DNA of 64,000 bases from Candidatus Methanoperedentaceae archaeon (GCA_003104905.1 PQAS01000047.1:29038-93037); one strand, 5' to 3'. Counted from the stretch's first letter, positions 26,882 through 36,201 are shown. Notes: generated from the letters alone by a model not told the origin. Translations and numbers: made by a program.

Positions 26882-27910
26882 ATGGAAATTCCCGCCGTCC
26901 TCCTGCCATTACTCATATTGGGTGTCAGTTTGATCATAGCTGCGGCTATAAGTGTCATTATAAAGATCCTGCAAAAAAAAGCGGAAAAGACAAATACAAA
27001 AATAGATGATATTATTTTGCATACGATCGGAAGACCCCTGTATATTCTTGTGATAGTAGGCGGGATCTATTATGCCATACACCAGACCCCGTTCCTTGCG
27101 GATCTAATAAATAGATACGATCAGGGATATGAGTACAGGCGCTTCATTGTCACTATTTTCCTGACCTGGATAATTGCATCGCTGGTAAAGAGAATTATCA
27201 AGGAATACGGGTATGAAATTGCCGCAAAGACAGAAGAAGAAATGGATGACAGGCTTGTGGCTCTTGCCGATATGTCGGTAACATATATTATCTGGGCATT
27301 TGGCTTAATGCTTGCATTAGCCGGTGTAGGGATTGAAATAGCACCCCTTGTCACTGGAATGGGAATTCTCGGCCTTGCGGTCGCACTGGCCGCCCAGAAC
27401 CTGCTTTCAAATGTTTTTGGCGGCGTTACCATTACCCTTGACCAGCTTTATAAAATTGGGGACAGAGTAGAAATGGGCGGAGTATATGGAGATGTATATG
27501 AAATAAAACCCAGGTATACAATGATAAAAACATTGAATAATACCATTGTCACGATTCCAAATTCCAAAGTAATTAACGAGCAGATAATCAATTATGCAGT
27601 GCCTGATGACACGGTTAGAGTAAAGATACCAGTCAATGTAGCTTATGGCACTGACCCGAAACGAGTAGAGAAAATCCTGCTTGAGATCTCAGATAAGATA
27701 TCCCTGATCCTGAAAGAACCTCAGGCAACCGTGCGTTTTACAGAATATGCTTCTTCCTCACAGAACTTAGAATTGATCGTATGGGTGAGGCATTATGATG
27801 AAAGACATACTGTTATTGACCGGATATTAAGGGAGATGTTCTTTAAGTTTAAGAGTGAAGGCATCGAGATGCCATTTAACCAGATGGATGTCCATATTAA
27901 GAAAGATTGA
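26882..27910 (+). CDS. small-conductance mechanosensitive channel, MscS family
   Basis: The protein begins with hydrophobic segments (LLPLLILGVSLIIAAAISVII and later ones) and then has the MscS core: TM3 pore-lining GMGILGLAVALAAQNLLSNVFGGVTITLDQLYKIGD, the beta domain (VYGDVYEIKPRYTMIKTLNNTIVTIPNSKV) and a C-terminal alpha/beta cage. I prefer ATG 26882 (342 aa); a GTG at 26831 would add 17 residues. The channel relieves osmotic stress. Confidence 0.92.
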   Translation: MEIPAVLLPLLILGVSLIIAAAISVIIKILQKKAEKTNTKIDDIILHTIGRPLYILVIVGGIYYAIHQTPFLADLINRYDQGYEYRRFIVTIFLTWIIASLVKRIIKEYGYEIAAKTEEEMDDRLVALADMSVTYIIWAFGLMLALAGVGIEIAPLVTGMGILGLAVALAAQNLLSNVFGGVTITLDQLYKIGDRVEMGGVYGDVYEIKPRYTMIKTLNNTIVTIPNSKVINEQIINYAVPDDTVRVKIPVNVAYGTDPKRVEKILLEISDKISLILKEPQATVRFTEYASSSQNLELIVWVRHYDERHTVIDRILREMFFKFKSEGIEMPFNQMDVHIKKD

Positions 27911-28044
27911 TGATTTTTTCATCGAAGAGGACCATATGAGTTTCAAACCTGAGAGGAATGCCAAATGAAAACTCACAAATAGTGCCGCCTATTTAGAACA
28001 AATAAATAATATGCAATTGAATGGATTTATAGAAAAGATTGAAA

Positions 28045-29373
28045 TCAGCCATCCATCGAATATGGCGGAAGACGAATTTCCAGGACTCCTCTCATTACCA
28101 ATGCAAAAATTCCATTTAGAACCAATTCTGAATCTAAATCCAAATCGTATGTACACTCCTTTAGATTAAATTTATTATGATTTGACATATATTCAAAAAT
28201 TTTCCTTATATTTTCCTCTCCCAATTGATCAAGTTTAACTGATGCAGATAAGGACTTCTCATTAAACAATCCTGTCCAGGATTCAGGAATTTTCTTAATT
28301 TCCAAAATTACATCCGAGTTGATCAATCTATCAATAATTATCAGCATAGCTTGTCGTTGCTTGATTTTTTCGGCATGGAAAATTTTTGGCTTGATAAAAG
28401 TTCCAAATTTCACGGCTTCTTCTCTCTTCAAAGAAATCGTCTTGGACAAACCATCAAGTTCCGGATCTGCTTTGGAACTTAACGGATTAATTACATTCAG
28501 CGCTCCTGCAAGATCTAATGGTCTTCTGGTGGCCAAAGCTGTAAGAAAATCCGCATATAATTCCTGTTGACTGAGTGTTGGTAAGTCCTTCTGCAACAAA
28601 TTAATAAAACTGGAACCTATATGAAAAGTACCAATTAATCCGGGCAATAGAACAATTATCGAAACAATTGCTACCCCAAAATAATTGGAAAAATTGGTTA
28701 TGGATAAAACGACTGTTAATAGCGTTATCAATTCTGCTAAAGGGAAAAATAATAAAATACCAAAAGAAAGATCCTCATATTTTTCAGTAACTTTTTCAGT
28801 AAAAGAATTCATAGTAGCACTCCTGGCACGATAGATTTCATTAGTTAGAGCTGCTTCTAACTCATCTTCGCTCAGGACATCCAGAACAGCTTCAGATATA
28901 ACAATCGTCCCCATTTGTTCGCCTGTCCCGAAAATAGGCGGTTCAAAAGGTTTTGACACTACCAGCAGTTTTGGGGGACTCATGTCCAGTTTCTTAGAAA
29001 TATTATTCAATAAGGATATTGCATCGTTATTTTCAACTGAGTACGGATAAAGCTCACTCAATTTAGGAGATAGGGTTTCCTTTATTCCGTCATGTAGTTT
29101 TAAGAAAGCAGGTATTAGCATCAAATAAAGGACAATGGCAACATATGCCCGATATATGGTAACATGAGTATAGATTTCTGTTTCACCTATTCCTTCTATA
29201 AACGCGTAATAATATGGGCTGACTACCCCTATTAATGATAACAGCACAAGAGCTATAATATTAGAAAGGCACACATACAGCCCTATTTTGGTCAGGCGCA
29301 ACCATTCAAACGTAAGAGTATTAACAATTGGAACAATAGATATTGGTTTTGAAGCGGTTTTTTCCTGGTGCAT
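28045..29373 (-). CDS. membrane protein with a degenerate M48 (HtpX-like) protease domain
   Basis: Two N-terminal membrane segments (about 32-55 and 75-92) lead to a region aligned with the HtpX/M48 catalytic core: PPIFGTGEQMGTIVISEAVLDVLSEDELEAAL. Where the zinc motif HExxH should follow, the sequence reads TNEIYR (177-182), so both His ligands are lost. The later ELYAD (271-275), matching the third-ligand segment, remains. Two more membrane segments lie at about 205-250. The C-terminal ~130 residues are soluble. The protein therefore looks like an inactive protease relative with a binding or regulatory job. Confidence 0.65.
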   Translation of the reverse strand: MHQEKTASKPISIVPIVNTLTFEWLRLTKIGLYVCLSNIIALVLLSLIGVVSPYYYAFIEGIGETEIYTHVTIYRAYVAIVLYLMLIPAFLKLHDGIKETLSPKLSELYPYSVENNDAISLLNNISKKLDMSPPKLLVVSKPFEPPIFGTGEQMGTIVISEAVLDVLSEDELEAALTNEIYRARSATMNSFTEKVTEKYEDLSFGILLFFPLAELITLLTVVLSITNFSNYFGVAIVSIIVLLPGLIGTFHIGSSFINLLQKDLPTLSQQELYADFLTALATRRPLDLAGALNVINPLSSKADPELDGLSKTISLKREEAVKFGTFIKPKIFHAEKIKQRQAMLIIIDRLINSDVILEIKKIPESWTGLFNEKSLSASVKLDQLGEENIRKIFEYMSNHNKFNLKECTYDLDLDSELVLNGIFALVMRGVLEIRLPPYSMDG

Positions 29374-29485
29374 TTAAAATGAAGTTGTTTTGCTTCTGTA
29401 TAAACATGATGGCTCGAAATTAAGCCAGAAGCATTTCATTAAATATAAAACACAGTAAATCAATAAAAAGTAGATTACCCATAAA

Positions 29486-29896
29486 ATGGAATTAAAACGA
29501 AAAACATTACTTTCCGTCGGATGCGCACTTGTACTGGCATTAGGCCTTATCATCCTTCTTGTTCTTCTAACAGCCCTGCCAATATCCTATTTTTCAATTA
29601 TGGTTCAAAAGTTTATCCTGATCTTGATTTTTATTTTCTCATTAATTACGGTGCCTGTTATTTTACGAAAATTGAACCGGCTTCCAAATGAGAAACAGAT
29701 ACTCGGCTGGACATTTATTGGGCTCGGAGTGGAATTTATGATATTTCCGTTCATGCTATTGATCTATATCTTTAATTTTTCATCCGCAATCAGTATGATT
29801 ATCGGAGTATCTATCGTGATGCTTTCTTTGATTTTCGGATTGTCAGCGGGATTAATGAGTATCGTAATGGGAATTTCATTGGTTAAAAGAAAATAA
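29486..29896 (+). CDS. integral membrane protein, four predicted segments
   Basis: The 136-aa protein is almost wholly hydrophobic, with helices at about 10-32, 40-60, 72-96 and 100-130 separated by short basic loops (RKLNRLPNEK). There is no known motif. It lies 11 bp upstream of the thioredoxin-like gene and is likely cotranscribed with it. Confidence 0.6.
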   Translation: MELKRKTLLSVGCALVLALGLIILLVLLTALPISYFSIMVQKFILILIFIFSLITVPVILRKLNRLPNEKQILGWTFIGLGVEFMIFPFMLLIYIFNFSSAISMIIGVSIVMLSLIFGLSAGLMSIVMGISLVKRK

Positions 29897-29907
29897 CGAG
29901 GAATAAC

Positions 29908-30243
29908 ATGGATGATGAACTTGCACAGATAAAAAAGAAGAGACTCGAAGAATTGATGAAACGCCAGCAAGAGGCTGTAACTCCAAAACCCCGGACTATA
30001 ATAGAAGTATTCACCTCCCCAACATGTCCACACTGCCCAAGGGCGCTGGCAATGGCACAGGAACTTGCTTCACAGATGCCAGGAGTACAGGCATTTGAGG
30101 TCTCAACAGCTACGCCACAGGGCTTTGCCAAGGCTGCGTTATATGATGTTAAGGCCGTCCCAACAGTGTTCATTAACCGCAAACGCGTTTTTGTTGGAGC
30201 ACCGCCATCTATCGAAGCATTGCGACAGGCATTGAAAAGTTAA
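29908..30243 (+). CDS. thioredoxin/glutaredoxin-like protein with a PDCD5-like N-terminal helix
   Basis: Residues 28-111 form a small thioredoxin fold with active site SPTCPHCPRA (CPHC) and cis-Pro loop KAVPTVFINRKRVFVG; the domain resembles archaeal redoxins. The first ~21 residues (MDDELAQIKKKRLEELMKRQ) are unlike redoxins but closely match the N-terminal helix of PDCD5, whose own gene is in this window at 35040-35378. The protein may therefore be targeted to the partner that PDCD5 contacts. It converges with the next gene, overlapping by 4 bp. Confidence 0.82.
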   Translation: MDDELAQIKKKRLEELMKRQQEAVTPKPRTIIEVFTSPTCPHCPRALAMAQELASQMPGVQAFEVSTATPQGFAKAALYDVKAVPTVFINRKRVFVGAPPSIEALRQALKS

Positions 30244-30701
30244 ATATCAAAAGGGATTTTCATAAAATTCCCATTTTTGAGGTTCTTGAATTCTACTCCG
30301 TCTTTCACACCTGATATCTCAACGCCGTCAAACTCCCCTGAGCCGCATAAGACATCCTGTTCAGGATGCGTCCCCGGCGTTATGCTGCAACTTACCCTGG
30401 TCCGGTCACCTGCGGAAACAACGATTTTCAGACGCCTGGAAGCTGGATGCTTTTTCGAAAGGGCAATAAAAGGCGAGCCAACTTCACGTATCATGAAAAG
30501 AATGCATTTCAAACCTTTTATTATGGTTTGATCGGTTCCGAAACCCGACGCTACAAGTAAATCTTCAGGTTCCAGGGCAAGTATTATTTCCTCTGTATCT
30601 GTTTCCAGGAAGAATTGTTTATTTTCTCCTACTTTGACTATTCCAAGAGTTCCTTCCTTTCCCCGCACCAGAAGCATTTCGCCAGTATTAAGCGGAATCA
30701 T
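30240..30701 (-). CDS. conserved-looking hypothetical protein, 153 aa
   Basis: The protein is beta-rich and soluble (GEMLLVRGKEGTLGIVKVGENKQFFLETDTEEIILALEPEDLLVA...FDGVEISGVKDGVEFKNLKNG). It has three Cys and no motif I can name. Its ATG overlaps the stop of the zinc-ribbon gene (ATGA), so the two are translationally coupled. Confidence 0.65.
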   Translation of the reverse strand: MIPLNTGEMLLVRGKEGTLGIVKVGENKQFFLETDTEEIILALEPEDLLVASGFGTDQTIIKGLKCILFMIREVGSPFIALSKKHPASRRLKIVVSAGDRTRVSCSITPGTHPEQDVLCGSGEFDGVEISGVKDGVEFKNLKNGNFMKIPFDI

Positions 30702-30859
30702 TCTTCCTTGAACATCAGGCTAACTTTGGTCGACTGGCATGAAGGGCACATCACTTTTTTCCCGACACCTCTGAACTCGTTCTTGCAATCGCCGCACTTA
30801 TAGAATTTTGCGTTTAACTGTTGTACTTCAATATTGAATGCATCACCGACACTGCACAT
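30698..30859 (-). CDS. zinc-ribbon protein, 53 aa
   Basis: The short frame (MCSVGDAFNIEVQQLNAKFYKCGDCKNEFRGVG...CPSCQSTKVSLMF) has two CxxC knuckles (C22/C25 and C38/C41), a classical zinc ribbon. A strong GGAGGTGA site precedes the ATG. Small archaeal zinc ribbons often serve as subunits of RNA- or protein-binding complexes. It is coupled to the downstream 153-aa gene by an ATGA overlap. Confidence 0.8.
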   Translation of the reverse strand: MCSVGDAFNIEVQQLNAKFYKCGDCKNEFRGVGKKVMCPSCQSTKVSLMFKEE

Positions 30860-30913
30860 GCTTTTTCACCTCCGTTTTGATTGTACATGTTTTATCCTGT
30901 TCTTATATTAACC

Positions 30914-31405
30914 TTATGCAAGATACTTATTGATGAATCGCTCATATACTGCAGTATCAACAGTCTTACCTGCCCAGAATTTTATAAGATCACCCCTATC
31001 TATTATAGCCGTGAGGGGTAGTTTCTTTTCTTCTGACTCTTCGTGGAAGATTATCTGGTATAACGCACCTTCCGGCCTATCCTCAATAATTTCAAATATT
31101 TCTATCCTGTCCCCGTACTTTTCCTCGATCGCCCTGACATTGGATTCGTTGCTTTCACATATCTTGCATTTATCCTCGCGCATCCTGTCACGCCTGATAT
31201 TCAGGAAAACCGGGATTTCTATTTCATTTATCTTCAGGACGACCTGCGAAATCGTGTTATACTTTTCATCCACATATTGTTCGATAAAATCCTTGAGATC
31301 CGACCTTACCTCCTCAACTGTCATTGAATTTTTTTTGGCAAGAGCTTCTATGAATTTTTGTTTGAAAGATTCTTTGTGATTCATTAGAAGTTGTGTCAGG
31401 TTCAA
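30914..31405 (-). CDS. thioredoxin-fold-like protein with CKIC motif, 163 aa
   Basis: A helical N-terminal part (residues 1-60) is followed by a region that reads like a thioredoxin fold: IPVFLNIRRDRMREDKCKIC (C80, C83), RAIEEKYGDRIEIFEI and a possible cis-Pro loop KKLPLTAIIDRGDLIKFWAG. It lies 94 bp downstream of the HdrD-like gene on the same strand and may exchange electrons with that complex. The fold is an inference; I do not recognise the family by name. Confidence 0.6.
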   Translation of the reverse strand: MNLTQLLMNHKESFKQKFIEALAKKNSMTVEEVRSDLKDFIEQYVDEKYNTISQVVLKINEIEIPVFLNIRRDRMREDKCKICESNESNVRAIEEKYGDRIEIFEIIEDRPEGALYQIIFHEESEEKKLPLTAIIDRGDLIKFWAGKTVDTAVYERFINKYLA

Positions 31406-31499
31406 ATGGTCATCTCCTGATATTTAATCCTGATTTGTGCATAATCGGATATATTTTCCGATTGGTTATTAATAAAAAAAGGGAATAAGTAGGTGATAC

Positions 31500-32909
31500 C
31501 TACTTAGTTTTTGGAGCTTCTTTTTGTGGAGCTTTTGGGGCTTCTGCCTTGGGGGCAGGTTTTGGCTCTTCCTTCTTTGGTTCAGCCGGGGGCTTGGGCG
31601 GAATAGTCTGCGTCCTGAATAGGTCGCTTATGGATTCCTTTGGAGCGCCTGGTGCGGGTGGTTTGACATCGGTGCTCAGGCCCATCAAATTGGCCGTGAG
31701 AACTACAAGGTCGTCTACACTCATATCCAGTTTGAGTTCATCCCTGCCGTCAAGAAGGTTCCGCCTGCAGAAAGGACATGTGCTTATCAAAGCTTGTGCA
31801 CCTGTTTCTTTTGCATCGTTCACTCTTCCCTTGGCAACGCCCAGCGCCAGGTCGGGAATACCTGCTTTTACGCCGCCGCCGGCACCGCAGCATCTCTGTT
31901 CCTTGCGGTTCCGTTTCATTTCCACAAGTTTGATGCCAGGCATGCTCTTTATGACTTTCCTGGGCTCTTCGAACACGCCGACATGTCTTCCAAGGTGGCA
32001 TGGGTCATGATAAGTGACAGTCTTATCAAGGCTCTTTTCCCACTTTATTTTCCCTGCTTCAAGCTGTTCTGCAAGGAACTGGGACATATGAATAGCTTCA
32101 AATGGCAGCTCTTTTCCATATGCACGCGGCCAGTCTATCTTTGCTGCCCTGAAACATCCGGCGCAGGCAAAGATTACTCTCTTTGCGCCTCTTGCCTTTA
32201 AGGCTTCAACATTATGAATTGCAGCTTTTCTGGGAGTATCGTTTATGTGCTGCTGACCGGTTCTTATGAGAGCTGAACCGCAGCACCATTCCTCTTCACC
32301 AAGCGCCATGAATGGTACATTGAGTTTATTCAATATTCTTGCTGTGCTGACACCGAGTACCTGCTGGTTGTATCCGGCTGTGCATCCTATGAAATATGCA
32401 ATATCGGATTTTTCAGCTATCTTGATATCAGGGGTCATCCATGCAAGACGATCTTTTTGCTGCTTCAGGTAAGGGTTATGTCCTTCTTCGATAAGTTTGG
32501 GAAAAAGGCTCTGCTTTCCGTATGGACCTGTTCCGTACTTGACAAGGTTCGCTCTTGTTGACTCCCAGAGTTCAATGGTATTGATACCGGCAGGGCACAC
32601 CGTTCCGCACATTCCGCAGGTTGTGCAGTTGTAAAGGTCATCCGTGAACTTCTTGATCTCCTCGGGCGTGATCTTTTCGGGCCCGAAAAGTCTTGCCTTC
32701 AGGCCATAGCTCTTGGTCATAAAATCCCGCCATCTCAGAATCTTATCCCTTGGCTCGATATCCTGGTTCTTATCCCTTGCATCGTATGTCGGGCAGTACT
32801 TTACACATTCACCGCAACGAGTGCAGGCATCGAATTCCATTAACTGGGCAGCTGTGAAATTTACTGTGTTCAATGAAGGTTTCTCTTTAGCCAATTTACT
32901 CGCCTCCAT
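31500..32909 (-). CDS. HdrD-like iron-sulfur protein with two CCG domains
   Basis: Two 4Fe-4S ferredoxin sites are visible: C29/C32/C35/C39 and C95/C98/C101/C105. Two complete CCG cysteine domains follow: C176, C209-C210, C249/C252 and C304, C340-C341, C378/C381. In heterodisulfide reductase HdrD these domains hold the noncubane 4Fe-4S clusters at the disulfide site. The last ~50 residues are a Pro/Ala/Lys-rich tail. The gene overlaps the cytochrome-b-like gene by 14 bp, so together they form an HdrDE- or DsrMK-like membrane complex. Whether the substrate is CoM-S-S-CoB is not known. Confidence 0.88.
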   Translation of the reverse strand: MEASKLAKEKPSLNTVNFTAAQLMEFDACTRCGECVKYCPTYDARDKNQDIEPRDKILRWRDFMTKSYGLKARLFGPEKITPEEIKKFTDDLYNCTTCGMCGTVCPAGINTIELWESTRANLVKYGTGPYGKQSLFPKLIEEGHNPYLKQQKDRLAWMTPDIKIAEKSDIAYFIGCTAGYNQQVLGVSTARILNKLNVPFMALGEEEWCCGSALIRTGQQHINDTPRKAAIHNVEALKARGAKRVIFACAGCFRAAKIDWPRAYGKELPFEAIHMSQFLAEQLEAGKIKWEKSLDKTVTYHDPCHLGRHVGVFEEPRKVIKSMPGIKLVEMKRNRKEQRCCGAGGGVKAGIPDLALGVAKGRVNDAKETGAQALISTCPFCRRNLLDGRDELKLDMSVDDLVVLTANLMGLSTDVKPPAPGAPKESISDLFRTQTIPPKPPAEPKKEEPKPAPKAEAPKAPQKEAPKTK

Positions 32910-33687
32910 GGTTCACCAGTATGGTCAGGGGTGCTGTTATCATATGGAAATACTTGCTAAATGGAAGGTAAGCCACACAGAACAACAATGTGAAAACCTC
33001 ATGGAACATAACGGTGATGTTGTTGAAGAATGTAGGCGGATATGCTTCAATTAATTCTCTGGTGACATCTCCTCTGAGGATCTGGGCATAAAATCCCGTA
33101 ATAACAACAATTAGTAAGCCTATAATCAATATCCAGTCAATATCGGCGTTGCGCGCCTGGACATCTTTGCCTGTTGAGAAGAGTCGTCTTGCTATTGCTA
33201 TGATTATTCCCAGAACAAGCATATAACCAAAGATATTATTAGGCAGTTCAAGAGATTTCCATACACCCACAAAATAGGTATAGTCCTCGTTCAACAGGAA
33301 CGGCCCTGCAAACTCAGCTGCTGCCGCAACAATAGTTAATATCAATAATCCGATCCAACCCCAGAATATCAGAATATGCATGAACCATTCAAGTTTCCTG
33401 CGCCTGTATGTCCTGCGCTGAAATGCCACATCAAGGATCAAGATTTCAAGGGCATGCCCAATACCTTTTTCAAATATCTTGCCAATGATCATTTTGAGGG
33501 CGCCCCATGCACCATATGATTTTGTTGCACCTTCGGGGATGCCTCGTCCCCATTTTTCTAATTGTATGTACATTCCAACAATGAACAGGATTATGGATAT
33601 TATCGCTGTAATAACCATTATTCTCCAGTCTATGAATAGTGTATCGAATACCGTTTTACCAAATATTGTAAGGCCTTCTGTCGCCAT
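32896..33687 (-). CDS. cytochrome b-type membrane subunit (HdrE/NarI-like)
   Basis: The 263-aa protein has about six membrane segments. The first is at 24-43; later ones include the His-containing [15 protein letters not shown] and [22 protein letters not shown], which fit heme b ligation in the NarI/DsrM/HdrE group. [10 protein letters not shown] is a typical family signature. It would pass electrons between a membrane carrier (methanophenazine or menaquinone) and the HdrD-like subunit encoded by the overlapping gene. Confidence 0.86.
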   Translation of the reverse strand: MATEGLTIFGKTVFDTLFIDWRIMVITAIISIILFIVGMYIQLEKWGRGIPEGATKSYGAWGALKMIIGKIFEKGIGHALEILILDVAFQRRTYRRRKLEWFMHILIFWGWIGLLILTIVAAAAEFAGPFLLNEDYTYFVGVWKSLELPNNIFGYMLVLGIIIAIARRLFSTGKDVQARNADIDWILIIGLLIVVITGFYAQILRGDVTRELIEAYPPTFFNNITVMFHEVFTLLFCVAYLPFSKYFHMITAPLTILVNHGGE

Positions 33688-33791
33688 TTTATCCTCCTAT
33701 TATAGCCTGACGGCTTTCACTCCCCTAAGAATCAATATCATATTAAGCTTTCTATATGAGGCTGAGTTTTGAAATTTTTTAGAAGGAGGTC

Positions 33792-33842
33792 ATGTTTTAT
33801 TATCTTTCAGGAGAAACAAATAGTAAAGGTATAAAATGCTGA
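33792..33842 (+). other. possible short leader peptide ahead of cysS
   Basis: An AAGGAGGT box at 33783-33790 is followed one base later by ATG and a 16-codon frame, [16 protein letters not shown], that ends in a Cys codon. Its stop codon overlaps the cysS start region (ATGCTGA). The spacing between box and ATG is shorter than usual, so translation is uncertain. Confidence 0.25.
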
Positions 33843-35101
33843 AACTTTTTAATACTCTTACCAGACAAAAAGAAATATTTCAGCCAGAAGGAGAAGTGGT
33901 TGGAATATATACATGTGGTCCATCGGTTTACCAGAATGCACATATTGGCAATTTCAGGACTTTTGTGTTTGAAGATATACTTGTGAGATATTTGAGATTT
34001 AAGGGCTATAAAGTAAAAAGAGTGATGAATCTTACGGATATTGAAGATAAGGCAATATATTCTGCCTGGAAAGAAGGAAAGACGCTTATTGAATTGACCC
34101 AATACTATTCAAAAATATTCTTTGAGGATATGGAGGCTCTGGGACTATTACCTGCTGATGTTTTCCCAAGAGCTACAGGACATGTGCCTGAAATAATCGA
34201 TTTAATAAAGAAGATTATGGATAACGGTTATGCTTATAGGGGACAGGACGGCTCAATATATTATAATGTTTCCAAATTTAGAGATTATGGAAAACTCTCC
34301 CATCTGATGCTTAAGAAAGGAAAGAAAAAAATAAAAAGAGATGAATGGGGCGAAGACACATCGATTGTCTCGGATTTTGCTCTATGGAAATCATATGAGA
34401 AAGAGGACAGAGAGGTTTTCTGGATAACTGATCTCGGCAAAGGTCGCCCAGGCTGGCATATAGAATGCTCGGCAATGGGGTACACACATCTTGGCAAACG
34501 TTTTGATATTCATATCGGGGGAGTGGATAATATTTTCCCGCATCATGAGAACGTGATAGCCCAGAATTTCGGGGCATTCGGTGTAAATCCCTCAAAATAC
34601 TGGATTCACTGCAGGCATCTATTAATAGATGGCAGGAAGATGTCAAAATCTGCAGGTAATTTCTATACCCTGCGCGACCTTCTTGGGAAAGGATATAACC
34701 CCATGGCAGTAAAATATCTCTTGATGTCGATGAGTTACAGGAGAAGAATTAATTTCACTTTTGAGGGAATTGAAGAAGCACAACAAAAAATCAACGGTAT
34801 TTATGAAGCGATAAAACAATTGAATTTATCAGATGGTAAAGATGATGCTGAAAAGATCGTAACCTGGGCAAGAAAAAAATTTGAATTCGCAATGGACGAC
34901 AATTTAAACACAGGAAAAGCCATGAAAACCATAGAAGAATTCATACAGGATGTCAAAAAGATAAATCCTGATAAAGGATCGGTGAAAAAAATCCTGGAGT
35001 TATTAAGTATATTTGATTCTATACTCGGACTTGGGCTTTTTACATCCGCCGGATCTGCATCTCGTGTTTCTTGGGCTGAAGCTGCAACAGAAGCGCCTTA
35101 A
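33836..35101 (+). CDS. cysS: cysteinyl-tRNA synthetase with a missing C-terminal end
   Basis: This class I synthetase charges tRNA(Cys). Its HIGH motif is in [12 protein letters not shown], the zinc site is formed by C28 (YTCGPS) with WHIECSAM and later His/Glu, and the KMSKS loop is [12 protein letters not shown]. After [12 protein letters not shown] the family normally continues with a helical C-terminal segment of about 50 residues. Here the last ~20 codons ([19 protein letters not shown]) are simply the antisense of the pdcd5 3' end. The 421-aa protein therefore lacks its usual end, although the catalytic core is intact. Confidence 0.93.
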   Translation: MLKLFNTLTRQKEIFQPEGEVVGIYTCGPSVYQNAHIGNFRTFVFEDILVRYLRFKGYKVKRVMNLTDIEDKAIYSAWKEGKTLIELTQYYSKIFFEDMEALGLLPADVFPRATGHVPEIIDLIKKIMDNGYAYRGQDGSIYYNVSKFRDYGKLSHLMLKKGKKKIKRDEWGEDTSIVSDFALWKSYEKEDREVFWITDLGKGRPGWHIECSAMGYTHLGKRFDIHIGGVDNIFPHHENVIAQNFGAFGVNPSKYWIHCRHLLIDGRKMSKSAGNFYTLRDLLGKGYNPMAVKYLLMSMSYRRRINFTFEGIEEAQQKINGIYEAIKQLNLSDGKDDAEKIVTWARKKFEFAMDDNLNTGKAMKTIEEFIQDVKKINPDKGSVKKILELLSIFDSILGLGLFTSAGSASRVSWAEAATEAP

Positions 35102-35378
35102 GTTTTGCATCGTCAATCTTTGAAGCAAGCCTTCCGCTCTGGGCAAGTGACACAAGCTGTGCCTCAACGTTTGCCACAAGCTCAGGCTTTGTCATTTTAA
35201 GAGTGTTCAATCTCTCTCTCGCTTCAGGCGTAAGGATCTGGCGCATGATGGCCTGCTTTTTCGCTTCGTACTCAGCGCGGGCCTTCTCCTGTTGTGCAGC
35301 CTGACCCTGACTGGCGTACTGTTGCTGCTGTAATTGCTCAAGCCGTCGCCTTTTTATTTCTTCTAGATCCTCATCCAT
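35040..35378 (-). CDS. PDCD5-family DNA-binding protein
   Basis: The 112-aa protein has the family outline: N-terminal helix [20 protein letters not shown], a Gln/Ala-rich linker, then the three-helix core [39 protein letters not shown] and [19 protein letters not shown] chose ATG 35378, where the family starts, over the TTG at 35387. It is the last gene of a minus-strand string behind S19e, a common archaeal pairing. It overlaps cysS tail to tail by 62 bp. Confidence 0.94.
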   Translation of the reverse strand: MDEDLEEIKRRRLEQLQQQQYASQGQAAQQEKARAEYEAKKQAIMRQILTPEARERLNTLKMTKPELVANVEAQLVSLAQSGRLASKIDDAKLKALLLQLQPKKHEMQIRRM

Positions 35379-35410
35379 ATTGATCAATTTCCGTTTTCAA
35401 TACGGTTTCC

Positions 35411-35860
35411 TTAATATTTAGCAAGAGCTGCATTGGTTTTTACAAGTTCGGATTTTACGTCATTAGCCGAATTATCCATAAAGGCCTGGCCTGAGGATGA
35501 AATAATCCTGCCTGTCTTCTGGTTTTTCACATATCCTGCTTTTTCAAGCTGCTGCAATGCTTCTCTTGCAATAGAGCCGCTTCCTTTGGCATGGTGGATA
35601 GGTTTATTTCCATTTCTGTGGCGTCCGCCATAGAAACTCCGAAGTCTTGAAACCCCTACCGGTCCATCGATATAGACACGTCTTAATATTGAAGCGCATC
35701 TTACATACCACCAGTCAGCATTATCTGGCGAAAGCTCTTTATAAGCGCCTGTTTTAACAAAACCTGCCCACTCGGGCGGTTTAGCCTTCTGGTCTGTTTT
35801 CAGTTTCTGCGCCACATTGTTTATGAGCATTTCTGCGGGCACATCATATATTGTTGTCAA
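35411..35860 (-). CDS. rps19e: 30S ribosomal protein S19e
   Basis: The 149-aa protein matches S19e: TTIYDVPAEMLINNVAQKLK, WAGFVKTGAYKELSPDNADWWYVRCASILRRVYIDGPVGVSRLRSFYGGRHRNG and ALQQLEKAGYV. The start is TTG at 35860 with GGAGG seven bases upstream. It lies between YhbY and PDCD5 on the same strand; a palindrome and a TATA-like box upstream suggest an extra promoter. Confidence 0.97.
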   Translation of the reverse strand: MTTIYDVPAEMLINNVAQKLKTDQKAKPPEWAGFVKTGAYKELSPDNADWWYVRCASILRRVYIDGPVGVSRLRSFYGGRHRNGNKPIHHAKGSGSIAREALQQLEKAGYVKNQKTGRIISSSGQAFMDNSANDVKSELVKTNAALAKY

Positions 35861-35903
35861 GTTAGTCCTCCGTAAAATTATCTTTATATGTAATGAAGAT
35901 AGT

Positions 35904-35922
35904 CCCTTGAATGATTCAAGGG
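35904..35922. promoter_or_regulatory. 9-bp palindrome upstream of rps19e
   Basis: CCCTTGAAT (35904-35912) and ATTCAAGGG (35914-35922) are perfect inverted copies with one base between them. The site lies between the end of yhbY and a TATATAAAG-like box ahead of rps19e, so it could be an operator or mark the end of the upstream transcript. Confidence 0.4.
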
Positions 35923-35946
35923 TCTTATTTAATTATCGTATAGTAT

Positions 35947-36201
35947 TTACCTTTTTCGGCAAAAAACCGCGGTATTACCCCTGACCTCTATAAGTTCAGA
36001 GTTTGAAAGGCCAGCCAGTTTTTCAGCCAGTTCTTTTTTTCCGGTTTCAATAAAAGCAGATTTGAGAATTTTAACTTTTACCATATTTCTGTTCTTCAAC
36101 TGGATTTTTAATTCTTCCACCACAACATCAATACCTGATTTCCCCACATGGAGCGTAGGTTCAATAGAAGTTGCTTCTGCCTTTTTTTCCTGTTTGTTCA
36201 T
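35947..36201 (-). CDS. YhbY-family RNA-binding protein (CRM domain)
   Basis: The 84-aa protein is a single CRM domain: IEPTLHVGKSGIDVVVEELKIQLKNRNMVKVKILKSAF and LAEKLAGLSNSELIEVRGNTAVFCRK. Bacterial YhbY binds pre-50S ribosomes. It lies 4 bp into the end of the roadblock gene (ATGA overlap), linking the KaiC/GTPase/roadblock genes to the ribosomal genes downstream. Confidence 0.9.
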   Translation of the reverse strand: MNKQEKKAEATSIEPTLHVGKSGIDVVVEELKIQLKNRNMVKVKILKSAFIETGKKELAEKLAGLSNSELIEVRGNTAVFCRKR

